Notes: generated from the sequence alone by a model not told the origin. 64,000 nt of DNA from Diabrotica undecimpunctata (GCF_040954645.1 NC_092807.1:78143021-78207020); one strand, 5' to 3'. Shown: positions 1 through 12,071, numbered from the stretch's first letter. Translations and numbers: made by a program.

Positions 1-1012
1 GGAACAAGGAATTGAATGAAAATAAGAATTGCATTACCGATTTATTAGGTATTTTATATATTATTTATATTTTATATATTATATTTTTATATATTATTTT
101 ATATATTATTTATTTTATATTATATTATTGATCTTATTATTTTCTACAAAATTTATTTGAAAATTTTTTCGATATATCAATTAGTTGCGGAGATATAGAT
201 CATTGAAGTTATTGTTTGCTACCAGTATTTTATATATTTATTTTTTTCAGTTATAAAATTTCATTTCATATTCATTTTTCATTCATATTTCATAGTAATT
301 TCATTTTAAAAAATAAAATTACTATTTCCAATTGTGTCTACCAAGTATGGTCACATGTATTTGCCTACATATTAAATAATAATAAGTACAGATAATGTTA
401 TGTGACGTTCACTTCTGATTATATATATATTTTAATATTTTTAATTTTAAAGAATCAATTTGAAAATCAAAACACTTATTCAGATCGAAGGTTCAAATTT
501 TTGCTAAATAAATTTGAAATTAATTAAAATTTGTAAATGTAAATGGTAAAGTTGAAAATTAAAACATTTACTAAAATTGGAATTTGAAATTCTTGCTAAA
601 CACAGTTAAATTCTAACTCCGTGCGTGGTGATTGGTCGGTTTAGTTCGTTTGTTTGGTCGCCCTGTTTTGACAGGTTAGAAGTTATAATTTGTTATTTTA
701 AATGTTTGACTAGCAATACGCGCTGTTTCTTCTCAATCGACTGAATTACGATTGATTGCAGAGTGATTTAAACTAATAATTTACTTAACACTATCAACAT
801 TTGTCAATAGTATGACATAACCTATAAACTCAGTTTCTCAACTTTTGTGTCAATCTAACAATTAATCAATCAATCATAGTTTCCGATAATGAAATATTAG
901 TGTACAATTATTTACCTTTATTGTTGTAGTTGTTGTAAATGACGAATCTAAGCACTCCACATTTTCACTACAGACACAGCTGACGATACTTTCAACGATT
1001 TTCAACTTTAGC
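1..1012. other. AT-rich stretch without a recognised gene
   Basis: About 1 kb dominated by short TA/TTA runs, especially at 55-130. I see no open frame with a recognisable domain, no RNA gene and no terminal repeat. Confidence 0.6.
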
Positions 1013-1213
1013 GATTCAACGCGCCTAATTCTCTAGTGCCGCGCGCAGCGGACCGATCATGTTTGAGTGGGAGAGAGACGCAAGGCATTCGCCGGTCCGG
1101 CGGGCCTCTCTCTCGTTCGGCGACTCACTGTAACAGACGTGAGCGGGCGTTACACTTTTTCTTAAATGACTCCGAGCGACAACCTAATTTAAGACGTTGT
1201 CACGTCAAAATAA
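1013..1213 (+). repeat. GC-rich dispersed repeat, copy 1
   Basis: A sharply GC-rich block that recurs in reverse orientation at 26985-27187, with only a few differences (for example Gs and Cs around 1036-1050 and one insertion). Both copies stop matching just after the same 15-base end, GACGTTGTCACGTCA, so this is probably a true element end. The other end is not shared: the copies diverge upstream of about 1013, so this copy is truncated or belongs to a different subfamily. The open frame over this block is not believable as a gene because the same DNA is a non-coding insert in the second copy. Confidence 0.75.
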
Positions 1214-1441
1214 AGCAAATGAAACACGCGAGGAATTACCAAAAGAAATTCCTACCGAAGTATTTGTGCGAAACAGACAAATAAAAGGAAAAACAAAAAA
1301 TAAATATCAAAAAGAAAATATTAAATCCATTAATAAAGTTAAGAAAACAGCAAAACTTATTAAGCGGCATAAAAATACTACCGAAAACATTCACTTTTCA
1401 AATGTAAAACGACCTAAACGGAAAACTTATATTTTTCCAGG

Positions 1442-1684
1442 TTCGTCACAATCGGACATACAACAGCCGAAATAAAGGATATCACCTACAACCTAGGCAT
1501 TCTACCTATAAAATTAGGAACCGTAAAACTCCAAAAATCTAGTCATACATTTGTACATTTTTATAATTTAAAACCACTTGTAACTGAATATGACAACCTG
1601 AACAAGCAATTTGAGTATCTTAAAAATAACATTTCTAACAGCGAATTCTTTAGATCAGAGACGTACAACTACGTTAAGGTTGAT
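1442..1684 (+). pseudogene. env: env-like fragment of an insect endogenous retrovirus
   Basis: A frame open across this stretch reads like the N-terminal part of the envelope proteins carried by insect errantiviruses: a Leu-Gly-containing segment (NLGILPIKLG), then HFYNLKPL and a following amphipathic helix-like stretch. A polypyrimidine tract ending in CAG at 1440 lies immediately upstream, as expected for the spliced env message of this group. It is clearly different in sequence from the env at 18.2-20.1 kb, so it comes from another lineage. The frame is lost after about 1690, and no LTR or pol was seen beside it. Family assignment is by eye only. Confidence 0.45.
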
Positions 1685-1690
1685 CTGCAC

Positions 1691-2353
1691 CCCCCAAAAG
1701 ACAAACTCCAAATTCAAAAAATTTGAAAAAATTAGAGAAGGTATATGTGATGACTAAAACTATTTTGACAACTTTTAAACAAACTTCATGTTTTCGTTTT
1801 TGAAAAAACTCAAAAAAACTACTTTTTTCTAAGTATAAAGCGGGAAAACCAAACATAGGATTTTGTTAATTTTTTACAGCATCAAGATATAATTATAAGA
1901 AATACTTATGAATTTTTTGAAAATTTTTGAATTTACAGTATTGTCCCAATAGGAAAAAATAATATGTTTCGGCTTATAATAAAGTTACTGGTAAGAAACC
2001 GAAAATTTTTTTAATAACAACATATATAAAACTGTAAAAGTGGAAAATATTTGCAATACAACGTTAAATATTTTTTCCTAAACATATGAAAAATCTCTTT
2101 AAACAAGAATTATGTCTTGAACCCGCCTTCAAATTGTAATATAGGGATATGGCTGCATCTGAAACAATGGTAGTATTTATCATCGATAGATAGCATTACG
2201 TTCGGCTTCGAAACGCTTCAAACGAAACGTCCTACTAACAGGGTTGCCATATCAATTACTTTGTACGACACTTTGGCAGATTATAACAAAATTTAATATA
2301 AATGTTATCGGTTTGAATTTTGCACCGGTCATGCTAAAACTTACAGAGTTACA
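1691..2353. other. AT-rich stretch without a recognised gene
   Basis: Mostly A/T homopolymer-rich DNA. No domain-bearing frame on either strand; the 60-codon frame on the minus strand at the start is low-complexity Phe/Leu-rich and is not supported. Confidence 0.5.
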
Positions 2354-2398
2354 CAATAGTAGATACTGCAACTTTATAAGTTGCAGTATCTACTATTG
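2354..2398. repeat. Perfect 21-bp inverted repeat with 3-nt loop
   Basis: Bases 2354-2374 are exactly complementary to 2378-2398, separated by TAT. Outside the perfect part, AGAGT and ACTCT continue the symmetry with a bulge. In RNA this would be a very stable hairpin. It could be the collapsed tips of a small inverted-repeat element, a pre-miRNA-like hairpin or simply a palindrome; nothing nearby decides between these. Confidence 0.8.
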
Positions 2399-2708
2399 AC
2401 TCTATTACATTACACTCTATAAGTAATATATCAAACCTATTTAGTTTTACAAAACTATTTAGGCGTTTTTAGTCAATTATTTTAGTATTTATAAACAATA
2501 GTGCTCCTTGCATAACCAGTGGCGTACTCACAATTTTTCTGAGGGTTGGGTTTTGAAATTTTTTTATGCTACCTCCATTGTGAGTCCCTAAAATTTGGGT
2601 TTTAGTTTAATTTAAAGTACTAAAGATAGCAGTGCCAAAGATTCAGGTATTTATTATCCTGCTTACCAACTAAAACCACCCTCTCTTACTTTTGTGCATT
2701 TGACTGTC

Positions 2709-2770
2709 GCACGTACCGTACTCTGAAAGGGGTGTAGAGGCACGTACCGTACTCCGAAAGAGGTGGGGAG
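2709..2770. repeat. 31-bp tandem duplication
   Basis: Two adjacent 31-bp units, each starting GCACGTACCGTACT, with four differences between them. Function unknown. Confidence 0.75.
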
Positions 2771-2836
2771 GTCACTGTAAGACTGACGACACTTACTTTT
2801 TGGAACACTCCCTTCTCTTATCTAAATCTTATCTAT

Positions 2837-2945
2837 TGTTCTGAAGCTATTTTTTTGTGGCATTTTAAAGTAATTACTATTTTAATGGGAATAAGCCACA
2901 ATTGAAGGTTAAAATAAGTTTATTAACGTTTGACATTAATCCAAC
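2837..2945 (-). repeat. PLE terminal-repeat fragment
   Basis: Read on either strand this matches 38740-38846 in the same orientation (shared blocks such as TTCTGAAGCTATTTT and ATGGGAATAAG). On the minus strand it starts with an AAACGTT-AATAAACTT motif like the one that follows the hammerhead-like box in the PLE ends elsewhere in the window. It directly abuts the 3' end of the RTE remnant at 2955-3300, so it could also be read as that element's 3' UTR, but the second copy lies on the other side of an RTE-like tail, which favours a PLE origin. Confidence 0.5.
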
Positions 2946-2954
2946 TTGTAAATA

Positions 2955-3300
2955 CAATACCCTTTGGAGACGGCTATCGCCGTATTCCTGTTCTTCTCCG
3001 CCAATCCTACCGGTTTAAGGCATGCTCCTCCTCCAAACCTTTTGATTCCATCGCTCTTCTAATTCCTTCATTTCATGACCGTCAAGTTCTATCTCTTTTT
3101 CTTCTTCCAGGGGGCTTCAATTTGTGAAGTTTTTGGGGCCAACGTTCGTCAGACATTCTCAATAGGTGTCCAAACCATTTTGAACCTCTTCTTTCTATTC
3201 TGTCAATGACCGTTTCTGTAGCATTCATCTTATTTCTTATATATTCGTTGGTTATCCTTTCCTGCCTTGATGTTCTAGCACTTCTTCTCAAATAATCCAT
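2955..3300 (-). pseudogene. RTE-clade non-LTR retrotransposon, C-terminal remnant
   Basis: The minus strand encodes the familiar RTE carboxy-terminal block: MDYLRRSAR near the start, then TETVIDRIERRGSKWFGHLLRM and PPGRRKRDRT, followed after a frameshift by the EELEERWNQ segment. In intact RTE proteins this region follows the reverse transcriptase and binds nucleic acid. Only about 110 codons remain; the endonuclease and reverse transcriptase are missing, so this is a 5'-truncated dead copy. Confidence 0.8.
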
Positions 3301-4990
3301 TTCAACTGATAACCCAAAGAATATGGGGTAAAAATTGGGGACTGAAACTATGGGGGCGAAGATAGGGCAAGCAAAATAAACGCTACTATGCGAACGGCAC
3401 TCAAGGGGTTGTTGTAGAGCTGGGGTCGTGGATAAGTTGAAATAAATGGGTCGGATTGGGGTATCTACACAATAAATGAAATAAAGGGGTTCTTACACAA
3501 ATCTCCTGGACACTTGACAAATAGGGACAACAAGAAAAAGAACTTCTAGCTATTTGAAAGGAAAGGACGCCGCTTCGAAGAATCATAAACTTGCCGGATT
3601 TAGAAAAATATCCCTAAAATAAAAACACATAAAAGGGTTAGGAGATTATTCTAAAATAAAGCAAACAAAGTAGTTCAGAGAAATGGAATAAACATTTATT
3701 TCTGTCTCAAACAAACAGTTATCAAACATATAAGTGGCATAAAAAATATATTATATAAATAGTTGCCAAATACAGAATAAAAAAACTTACATGTGTTCGT
3801 TTACAAACTCCGTTTACAAAGGGGTTGGAGATACTACAAAAACTTACAAATGTTACCGCACAGAGATTAACCTTTTTTTTTAAACAAACAAAACAAATAA
3901 ATATCGAAACAAATGAAGCTAGCTGTCATATGTTAGCATTAAATTAAAAAAAAAACAATTAAAAGGACAGCTAAGTTAAACCATAAAATTTACAATTTAT
4001 TATTTATTACAAAATCTTTTTAAATTTTAACGAAAGCAATTATTAATAATTATCAAAAATAATGTCTGTCTTTACTTTAAAATTAATACGTTAAATGTTA
4101 CCTTGATTCACTGTTTCGCACTTAACTTTCAAAAAAACTTGTTAACATCTATGGGACTCTATCTGGACATATTTTCCAACAGGGACAAAGCAAACCATTT
4201 CCATACTTAGGGACGAACAATCAATAGATGTAAAATTAGGTTCTGTGGAGGAAGCAAGCTGACGACGGGGACATCCTATATAAACATTTTACAAAATTTC
4301 TTCAGTGCCGGTTCACAAATCTTATGGTGATTACTCTGTTCTAAACTGCCATATTGCAACGAGTATTATCACCTTAACCGGTCTTAAAACATAACACAAA
4401 GAAATTGAATCGACTCGCGATTCTTAATTACTCAAACATCTTTCCTGTCTCAGATCTATCTAATCACTCCTCGATGCTTTACATTTTACAAAATTTCAAC
4501 GCAAAATAAATTCCCCTCGCGCCTCAAAGCTAGTTTTTGCCTACAAACTTAAAACAAACAATCTACCCTTTTTTGACCTCGTTCTTAGCAACGAACCGAC
4601 AAAAAAACTTCTTGATTATTTACTTTAAAATTGGTTAACTGGAAATTTTTTACCTCACAATACATACAGAGAATAGGGGAATATTAATGTAAACAAAGAC
4701 AAAAAAAATATTCTCAGTTAATACGTCTTAGAAAAACCGTATACCTTACTTGCAATATTATATTAGAGAACTCGAATGTAAACAATATGACAAAAACAAC
4801 TGAATACCAAAACTTGATATTTAGAATCTCAACTTAAAATGCCATAATATATTGATCGTTTTAAAATTCATTTGCAAACAGAAAAACGAAAATATTCCAC
4901 CAAATTTAAAACGCTACAGTGTCAGTGATAAAACACGACTAGTATAATCAGAGAGGTTTTGATTAGAAGGCATATAATGCCGAGTAGAGC
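3301..4990. other. Unassigned AT-rich DNA
   Basis: No frame with a recognisable domain, no repeat family found elsewhere in the window, and no RNA gene. The 61-codon frame on the minus strand at 3401-3586 has no family-like features. Confidence 0.5.
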
Positions 4991-4992
4991 GT

Positions 4993-5515
4993 GGTATCAG
5001 TTTTTGCATGTGTTTAATACGATTGGCAATTTATGGGTAGAAAAATTAGCTCAAGGGAGCGCAATCGCCTAATCAGACCAAACATCGGAAGATGGGAAGA
5101 AGAACCCTTTGACAGATGTCACTAGATCAGCCAGCAATATGGCTGCCAAGAGCTCCAATCTTGCCGAGTCAGAGCTAGCATGAAAATTTGACGAGACTCT
5201 AAAAATTGAAAACGGAACTAGATCAGTGAGCAGTATAGCTGCCCAGAGCTCCGATCTTGCGATAGATGGTTCGGTATAAGTTCTTGTATGTGTTTAATAT
5301 AATTCGCAATTTGTGGGTAGAAAATATAGCTCAAGGGGGCGCAATCGCCGAGTCAGATCAAACATCGGAAGCTCGGAAGAAGAACCCTTTGACAGACGTG
5401 ACTAGATCAGCCAGCAATATGGCTGCCAAGAGCTCCAATATTGTTGACAAAAGTGACTAGATCAGTCAGCAGTATAGCTGCCAAGAACTCCGATCTTGTG
5501 ATAGATGGTCTTGTG
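4993..5515. repeat. Tandem repeat, about 280-bp unit, roughly two copies
   Basis: The block beginning near TGTTTAATACGATTGGC at 5011 recurs at 5291, an exact offset of 280. Within each unit a shorter segment (GATCAG..CAGCA.TATGGCTGCCAAGAGCTCC) is itself duplicated at about 100-bp spacing (5125, 5221, 5406 and 5460). The 64-codon frame at 5266-5460 falls in this array and is not a gene candidate. Confidence 0.8.
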
Positions 5516-5861
5516 TGGAAATAACACTACAAATGTAACACATACAAGTACAGAGGTCAGTTGTGTCTGCTCAGATGTTTCATCATCTTAGGATACATTG
5601 AAGTACCACAACGGTTGTAGAAGACGTTTGACTAGCAAAAAGACATGGAAAAATAAAAACAATAGGATAGAAAAAAAATACGACTGATTTACGAACGAAT
5701 AGCCCGCTTTGTACAAGGTTTGTCAAAGGGACGAGAAGAATAAGAAAATAAGTCAGTCGTAGGATTCCATTTTAGACCTAGCACCGTAACAATGGAAGGT
5801 TCCTCTTTGTCAGCGAACAAAATGTTAAAATGTCTGAGCTAAAGTCTTGAAAATAAACGAA

Positions 5862-6240
5862 CATGGTTGCTGACGTTGTTGATTTGTCTAGCGAAAAACC
5901 ATCGGGCTTTAAAAGCTAAGCGAGTGCTCACTGCAGAAGGTGAGTAGATAAAAAAAATCACTTGAAGCGTGACTCTGACGGAAGGCCGTCGAGATGGTTG
6001 CTGGCACATTGCTTAGCGAAAAAACCATCGAGCTTTAAAAACTGAATAAGTGCTCACTACAAAAGGTGAGTAGATAAAAGAGAATCATGAAGCGTGATTC
6101 TGACGGAAGGCCGTCGAGATGGTTGCTGGCACATTGCCTAGCGGAAACCATCGAGCTTTAGAAGCTGAATAATTGCTCACTGTAGAAGGTAAGTAGATAA
6201 AAGAGTTACTCTTGTAGAGTTTTTAAGCGAAATAAAACAA
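5862..6240. repeat. Tandem repeat, 125-131-bp unit, three copies
   Basis: ATGGTTGCTG recurs at 5863, 5994 and 6119; each unit also contains an AAACCATCG.GCTTTA block and a GGTGAGTAGATAAAA or close variant. Units differ by scattered substitutions, so the array is not young. Purpose unknown; minisatellite or internal repeats of an unrecognised element. Confidence 0.8.
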
Positions 6241-7660
6241 AGAAGAAGAAGTGCCGTAAGTAACGGTACGTAGTATAAACTCTTGGAGAGGTTTAGAAAA
6301 ATCCGATCTCCAGAGAACCTCTTTATAGTTCCAAAATTCACTATTTACTTAAATTTGTCGATACGTTTTACCTTATAATGAAAATGAAACAACAACGAAA
6401 ATTAAGTAAAGAACGAGATGCCCTTTTAGGACCAGTATAAAAAGCGTAGATTATCCACACACCTCGAACGTCATATAGATTGGCGTCGAAACTATTATGA
6501 ATTTTGAAGAAAAGAAGCGAAATAAAAATTTGTTTTTTGAAAACTGCGTGAGAGTTATAAGAAATAGTCGATTTAAAATCGTATTCAGAAACCGGCGTCA
6601 TATGTTGAGAAGTAATAAAATCTTCCATGAATGCAAAATATGTCTCTTTGACATTCGGGAGTTTCCCGAAGCGATTCTGTAGCATACAAAACGACGATGC
6701 ATGAGAATAACGAATAAGAATCGAAAAGAAAAGGGAAAAAGATAAATAAAGAGGATTGGGTTGTAAAAACGGCGGAGTAACAGAAAATCGGCCTGTTAAC
6801 TTTCGGAAGATCAACAACTTAAATATCCTTCACGAGCCTGGTCATGTTGGAACAAAACTAATATGTTTAGATATGTTGAAAATTACCGCATCAGAAATAT
6901 CCTTCACGAGCTTGGACGTGGCGGAACAAAACTAACAGGTGCCTACTGTTTTCGAGTTCCCAAAACTTTTATAGAAAAGATCTATGTTTGTGTACATAAA
7001 AGTAACGAAAGATGTGAAATGAAATATGAAATGAGTCGTAGAGACTCGCATTTATAAAACATAATTGAAGATGGTTTCTAAGACCACACGGTGATTTGAT
7101 TCGCCAAGAATTTTACCAGAATTTACGAAACGAAGAACCAATTCAACACCTATGAGCATGTCTATAGAATCTGATTACTAAAATGCGTAATCTGGTAGAT
7201 CACTGAAATAAAATTGGCTGTGGAGACTGCATCTAGCAGGATACGAATTCTATGAAAGTTGCGAAAACATATTTGATATGTATCAACCAGGTGGAAAGAA
7301 ATAGACGATGACATTAAATGTGGTTGTGCAGCAAAATTAGAAATGTTGGTATTTAAAGAAGTGTTGTCTAAAGGAACAAGATTAATTTGACGTTTGGTTA
7401 ACAAACGAAGAAAAACGCGATGTCGTGATTCGCAAACCGTACATTCGTCGCTCCGAATGAGGTGAAATTAGGTAGCGTACACAATAGTAATGTGGATTAA
7501 CCAACGAGAAAAAGTTCTTGAAGCCCTGGCATTTGTGGCATTGACGAAACCACAGGTAACGAATATTTTACTGCAATATTGAAATGAGACGAGTGCGAGT
7601 AGCAGAAGACAATGAATTAAATTAAAACGAGGTTATGAGATGTATGTGAATCTTGATAAA
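6241..7660. other. Decayed coding-like DNA, unidentified
   Basis: The plus strand has many short frames broken by stops. One segment is duplicated: 6821-6861 and 6895-6935 are almost the same 41 bases, and both read ILHE-x-G-H/R-x-G, which faintly resembles the zinc-binding start of retroelement integrases. Downstream at about 6945-6990 comes a short FRVPKTFIEK-like stretch. I cannot name the element. The 149-codon minus-strand frame at 6368-6817 has no family features and is probably chance. Confidence 0.3.
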
Positions 7661-8316
7661 TGTTTGATTTTTACCTGCCCTCTCTCTCTCTCTCTCTCCA
7701 ATGGCGCTCTGTTTTACCTGCTCTGGCTACGAATAAATAAATACATTGTATGTTTTCGATGCTTAAATGCATTTCATAGGCCTCCTTTAATCTAGAGAAT
7801 GCCGAGTATGGTGTGAAAAGTTGGCTTTGTTTATTTTGTTGGGCATTGTAAGATAGAAGACAATGCAAACATACATTAACAAATCAACACGAAGAGAAGA
7901 TCTAGATTTAAAGAAGCGAACGGTTTTAAACAAACATGTGAAAATATCGATAAAAAGTTAAGTAACAGATAAGTATAGTAAAAAAAGAAATCAAAAGAAA
8001 TGTGTTTAAATTAACACGCAAGACATACAGAATGAGTTGTAAAGTATAACAAAACTAGATTAAAAATAATTCAAAAAATTAGCACATAAAAAAAGTAAAA
8101 AATGTAATACAATAAATGATAAATGTAATATATATGTATAATCAATATGGATAAAAGTACCTACTGATATTATGAATTAAAAAGTAGAAATACATTTAAA
8201 AAATGCTACGTAAATATAATCCAATTTAATTCTGTTAGGTTTATAATAATGTAAAAAGGCTGAAGGACCGATCAAATTAAATTGAAAAGAAACAAAACTT
8301 ATTAATTAAATAAAAC
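7661..8316. other. Unassigned AT-rich DNA with a short CT repeat
   Basis: A (CT)n run lies at 7680-7699. Otherwise low-complexity A-rich sequence with no supported gene. Confidence 0.5.
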
Positions 8317-8319
8317 AAA

Positions 8320-8528
8320 ATAAAATTAATTGAATCAAAGTTATAATTATTAATTAGTCGTCTCGAAGTGACCAAATGTTTTGCTGTAAAACTTGGAGGT
8401 CGTAAATGAAATTAGAATAATAATAAGAAAAATGCAATATTTTGACTGTGAATAAATTAGCATTAGCGAAAATAGCAAGTATTAATATTGTGAAATATGA
8501 AAATAACGACTAAATTCTTTCCAAAACA
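8320..8528 (+). repeat. Dispersed repeat, inverted copy at 25090-25300
   Basis: About 210 bp, nearly identical in reverse complement to 25090-25300. Here one end runs into a (TA)n tract; there both ends do. It has no coding potential. Its constant association with (TA)n suggests part of a retroelement end. Confidence 0.8.
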
Positions 8529-9051
<523 letters not shown>

Positions 9052-9141
9052 AAAGTATTCAACTAGTGAATTCAGAGGTTTAATCGGTCATTCAGGTTGG
9101 CAAATAAAAAAAGAAGTCAACTACTTCATAAGTTTATTGAA

Positions 9142-9175
9142 GACGTTTCGCTTTATATTTCTAAAGCTTCATCAG
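9142..9175 (-). ncRNA. Hammerhead-ribozyme-like motif, PLE family A, minus copy
   Basis: The minus strand reads CTGATGA, then a GCTTTA/TAAAGC stem with a 6-nt loop, then GAAACGTC. It is the exact partner of the plus-strand copy at 9732-9765. After GAA, the palindrome ACGT could form helix III only between two copies, with C as the cleavage-site base; GAA before the first box can pair with TTC after the site as helix I. Confidence 0.55.
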
Positions 9176-9731
9176 TTCTCTAAAATATAACAAATGACAT
9201 TGAGTTTATAAGAAATACAGATATAGTTCATAACTTACAACTCAATATGTAGTATGTTATCGATGTTATCATATCTACTGTACACTTTACTCCTTATTTA
9301 AAACTAACTTAACCAAAAAAGAAAAAACAAAAAACAAAAACAAAAAACACACAAACTTTGCAGAAAATAATGTTCATATTCGTAGATATGAATATTTAAA
9401 AAATTTTAAACGAACATTTGGCTTCATTTAGATGGTTCTCCACTGAAGACCAACAAAGTTCTGATTTATTGCAATCTAAGCAAACAACTTGACGCGATAC
9501 CGAAAATTTTTTTAAGGGCCATGTGTCACCAAATTCCAAGGTTTGAGACAATTATGAACTTCTACAGGGGACATTGCATAATTAGTTGGACAGGTGGAAT
9601 TTATATGGCGGAAATATTTGATATATTATTTTTAATTTATGTTTTAATGAAACTTGGAAATAGGGGATAATTTTGTTATTTGTATATCTGTATTTCTTGT
9701 AACTCAATGTCATTTGTTATATTTTAGAGAA

Positions 9732-9765
9732 CTGATGAAGCTTTAGAAATATAAAGCGAAACGTC
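9732..9765 (+). ncRNA. Hammerhead-ribozyme-like motif, PLE family A, plus copy
   Basis: Same structure as the partner at 9142-9175: CTGATGA (9732-9738), a stem pairing GCTTTA with TAAAGC, GAAAC (9758-9762), then GTC. Minimal hammerhead motifs are known from PLE terminal repeats; this is the best-preserved example in the window. Confidence 0.6.
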
Positions 9766-9888
9766 TTCAATAAACTTATGAAGTAGTTGACTTCTTTTTT
9801 TATTTGCCAACCTGAATGACCGATTAAACCTCTGAATTCACTAGTTGAATACTTTAGAAATATAAATTGACGGTCGTAGTCTTTACAA

Positions 9889-9892
<4 letters not shown>

Positions 9893-9972
<80 letters not shown>
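9893..9972. repeat. (TA)n tract
   Basis: About 80 bp of TA. The partial errantivirus begins exactly where it stops; the equivalent place in the full copy is 17443, in the middle of integrase. Confidence 0.95.
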
Positions 9973-9974
<2 letters not shown>

Positions 9975-10732
9975 CTACTAGGAACTACGCTTTAACTATT
10001 CGTGACGAATTGACAAAATTCACGCAAGCCTATCCTTTGGAAGACAAAAAGGCAGTAACAGTAGTCAAGACACTCCTACTCTTTTTTCAACACTACACCA
10101 CTAAGAATTCATTGTGACTGCGGTCGAGAATTCGAGAAATCAAAGATCTATGCGAATAATACGACATTAAACTAACATTTTCTAGCGTTAACCATCCACA
10201 ATCTAATGGATCTATAGAAAGGTTTCATGCCACACTCTCAGAAATGATTAGAGCAAATGAAGCCGAGAACCCAAACGATCATCCCTTCACTATACTTCCG
10301 TATGCAATAATATGCTATAACAACACAAAGAATAAGACCCACGGTTTCACACCATATGAACTTATATTTGGGCACACTGCAGGCCGACCACCAGAAACTC
10401 TATACAATCAAAAAACACTAATGAGTAAATATATTCGAGACCTGAATAATCGCATGGAATATTTTTATAAAGTAGCCAGAGCTAAAACAGAAAGACAGAA
10501 AGAAAAGGCGAAAGTAAGATTTGACGAGAATATTTCAGAACGAAGACCTGATTTTAAAATTGGTGACAAAGTTTACGTAAAAGAATCCCAAATTAAATCA
10601 AAATCGGATAATCTTTTTAATGGACCTTTCGAAATTCAAGAAGTTTTTACAAATTCCGCAATTATCCTTAACCCCAAAACTAACCAAACCTCTAAAGTAA
10701 ATTTTGACAGACTGAAACCTTATTTTGAATAA
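9973..10732 (+). pseudogene. pol: pol, C-terminal integrase fragment
   Basis: Matches the catalytic core and C-terminus of the integrase at 17443-18215. Two short deletions near 10095 and 10135 break the frame around the second catalytic Asp; from 10244 the frame is open and reads the rest of the core after the catalytic Glu, ending with the NLFNGPFEIQEV (GPY/F-type) module that in this family helps bind DNA or chromatin. Protease, reverse transcriptase and RNase H are absent because the copy is truncated. Non-functional. Confidence 0.9.
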
Positions 10733-10750
10733 TTTTCCTTTACAGATTCT

Positions 10751-11701
10751 ATGGACTCCTTCCTATCTTCCAATCCTAAATTCTCCTCACTCCAATTAAT
10801 AACACAATTGGAATATTTTTTCATGAAAAAGGAACTATACGAATATCTAATGACAAATGGACTTTACTTGTTTACAAAGAATTATTACCTATCAAAACTA
10901 CAATATCCAATAATGACAGAATTTTGGAAAACCTGTTAGAAAAATTTATTAACGTGGATACACCGAGAAAACTTGCCTTTCAAGCCGAAGTACAGACACA
11001 TGTTAGTCTGCTAAAACAAATCTCAAACTCCGTTAATTTAAAATATAAAGAAATAACCTCTGACACAGTACCTTATAATAAACGCCTAAAACGCGGTTTA
11101 GTAAATGGTATTGGAACAATCTGGAAATCTATTACTGGAAATTTAGACGCCTCTGATGGCGAATACTTTAATAAATGTATAAATAAGATTAATTCCCGAA
11201 TGTATTGCATTCATCGGCAGTACCAGAATTCATGCTAAAGACCAAATTGAGAAATATACAAATATCACGTATAGAAGTCACCCTGTTAACGTACCCTACA
11301 GATGCTGTGACCATTTTGAGACAAAGAGTCACCTTTCAAAATTGAAACCACTAAAACTCAGTAAGATCAACGTAGATGACTTAAATATTGCACAACACAA
11401 ATTGGACCAATATTCAGAAGAACTGGACCATATTATGAGCCAATCATTTATTGAGGAACATCTATCCTTATTCACTATATCAACCTTATCCCTGATTATT
11501 ATCCTAGTTATCTTATACCTTTTCTGCAAATACCGAACCAAAATATTCCCAAAAATTGCAATCTCCTTGTCCCAGGATCAGCCTCCAACTTCATTACCAC
11601 GCAGAAATTCCATTAGACAGAAACTTCAGGGCTTAGCCTCCTTCAGAAGAAGACCCAATGTCCAACAAGAAAGCGAAGCAGAAACACCAATTACTCTGTA
11701 A
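10751..11701 (+). pseudogene. env: env, internally deleted copy
   Basis: Same order as the env of the full copy: a short first frame from 10751, the segment with a furin-like RLKR site near 11090, and the C-terminal part with the membrane anchor (11342-11701). Between AATAAGAT at 11183-11190 and the next bases, 907 bp present in the full copy (18669-19575) are missing; an AAGAT repeat at the two ends suggests a microhomology-mediated deletion. Splice acceptor tract TTTTCCTTTACAG just upstream is retained. Non-functional. Confidence 0.85.
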
Positions 11702-11743
11702 AAGTCAAAGCAATGGCATTGACTTTTCACTAATAAGGGGAGC

Positions 11744-12071
11744 TGTTATATGAGAAAATATTAACCTTGAACTAGCTTAAGTTCGCCGACTTCAGATTTC
11801 ATCATCCCATTCCCATAGAAACCGCTGAGCACGCAGTAGAACTTTGTACGAACCGTTGGCCAATATTCATGGGAACAGCGATTCAGCATTTCATACCAAA
11901 CCTATAAATTACCATTTTCAGATGCCGGAACCACTCTTAGCTGCAACTTCGACCAGTCCAGTTATTGTAGTCATTTTAAATTAATTTAATTTTGTACTAT
12001 TATTTAATATTTGATTTGTAACAAATAAAGTTCTTTTTTAAAAAGTCAAATACGTGATTAGTAATCTAACA
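11744..12071 (+). repeat. Errantivirus LTR 1 (328 bp)
   Basis: Begins TGTTA and ends TAACA, the perfect short inverted ends of an LTR. It follows a purine tract (AATAAGGGGAGC) and contains AATAAA at 12024-12029. It differs from LTR 2 by about one base (A for G near 12063). Confidence 0.95.

Larger units (their letters stand above)
9971..12071 (+). mobile_element. Errantivirus-type Ty3/gypsy element, 5'-truncated copy
   Basis: Nearly identical to 17443-20461 of the full copy. It starts abruptly in the integrase core at a (TA)n tract, then contains the end of pol, a deleted env and one LTR (11744-12071). Compared with the full copy it has small deletions near 10095 and 10135 (integrase frame lost) and a 907-bp deletion in env at 11188. 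It is joined to the full copy by only four bases. Confidence 0.9.

Noticed and set aside
1036..1475. Two overlapping frames of 82 and 92 codons
   Set aside because: The first lies in the GC-rich dispersed repeat, non-coding in its second copy; the second is Lys-rich low-complexity with no family signature.
6368..6817. 149-codon minus-strand frame
   Set aside because: No domain or membrane pattern that suggests a real protein; it overlaps decayed plus-strand coding-like DNA and looks like a chance frame.
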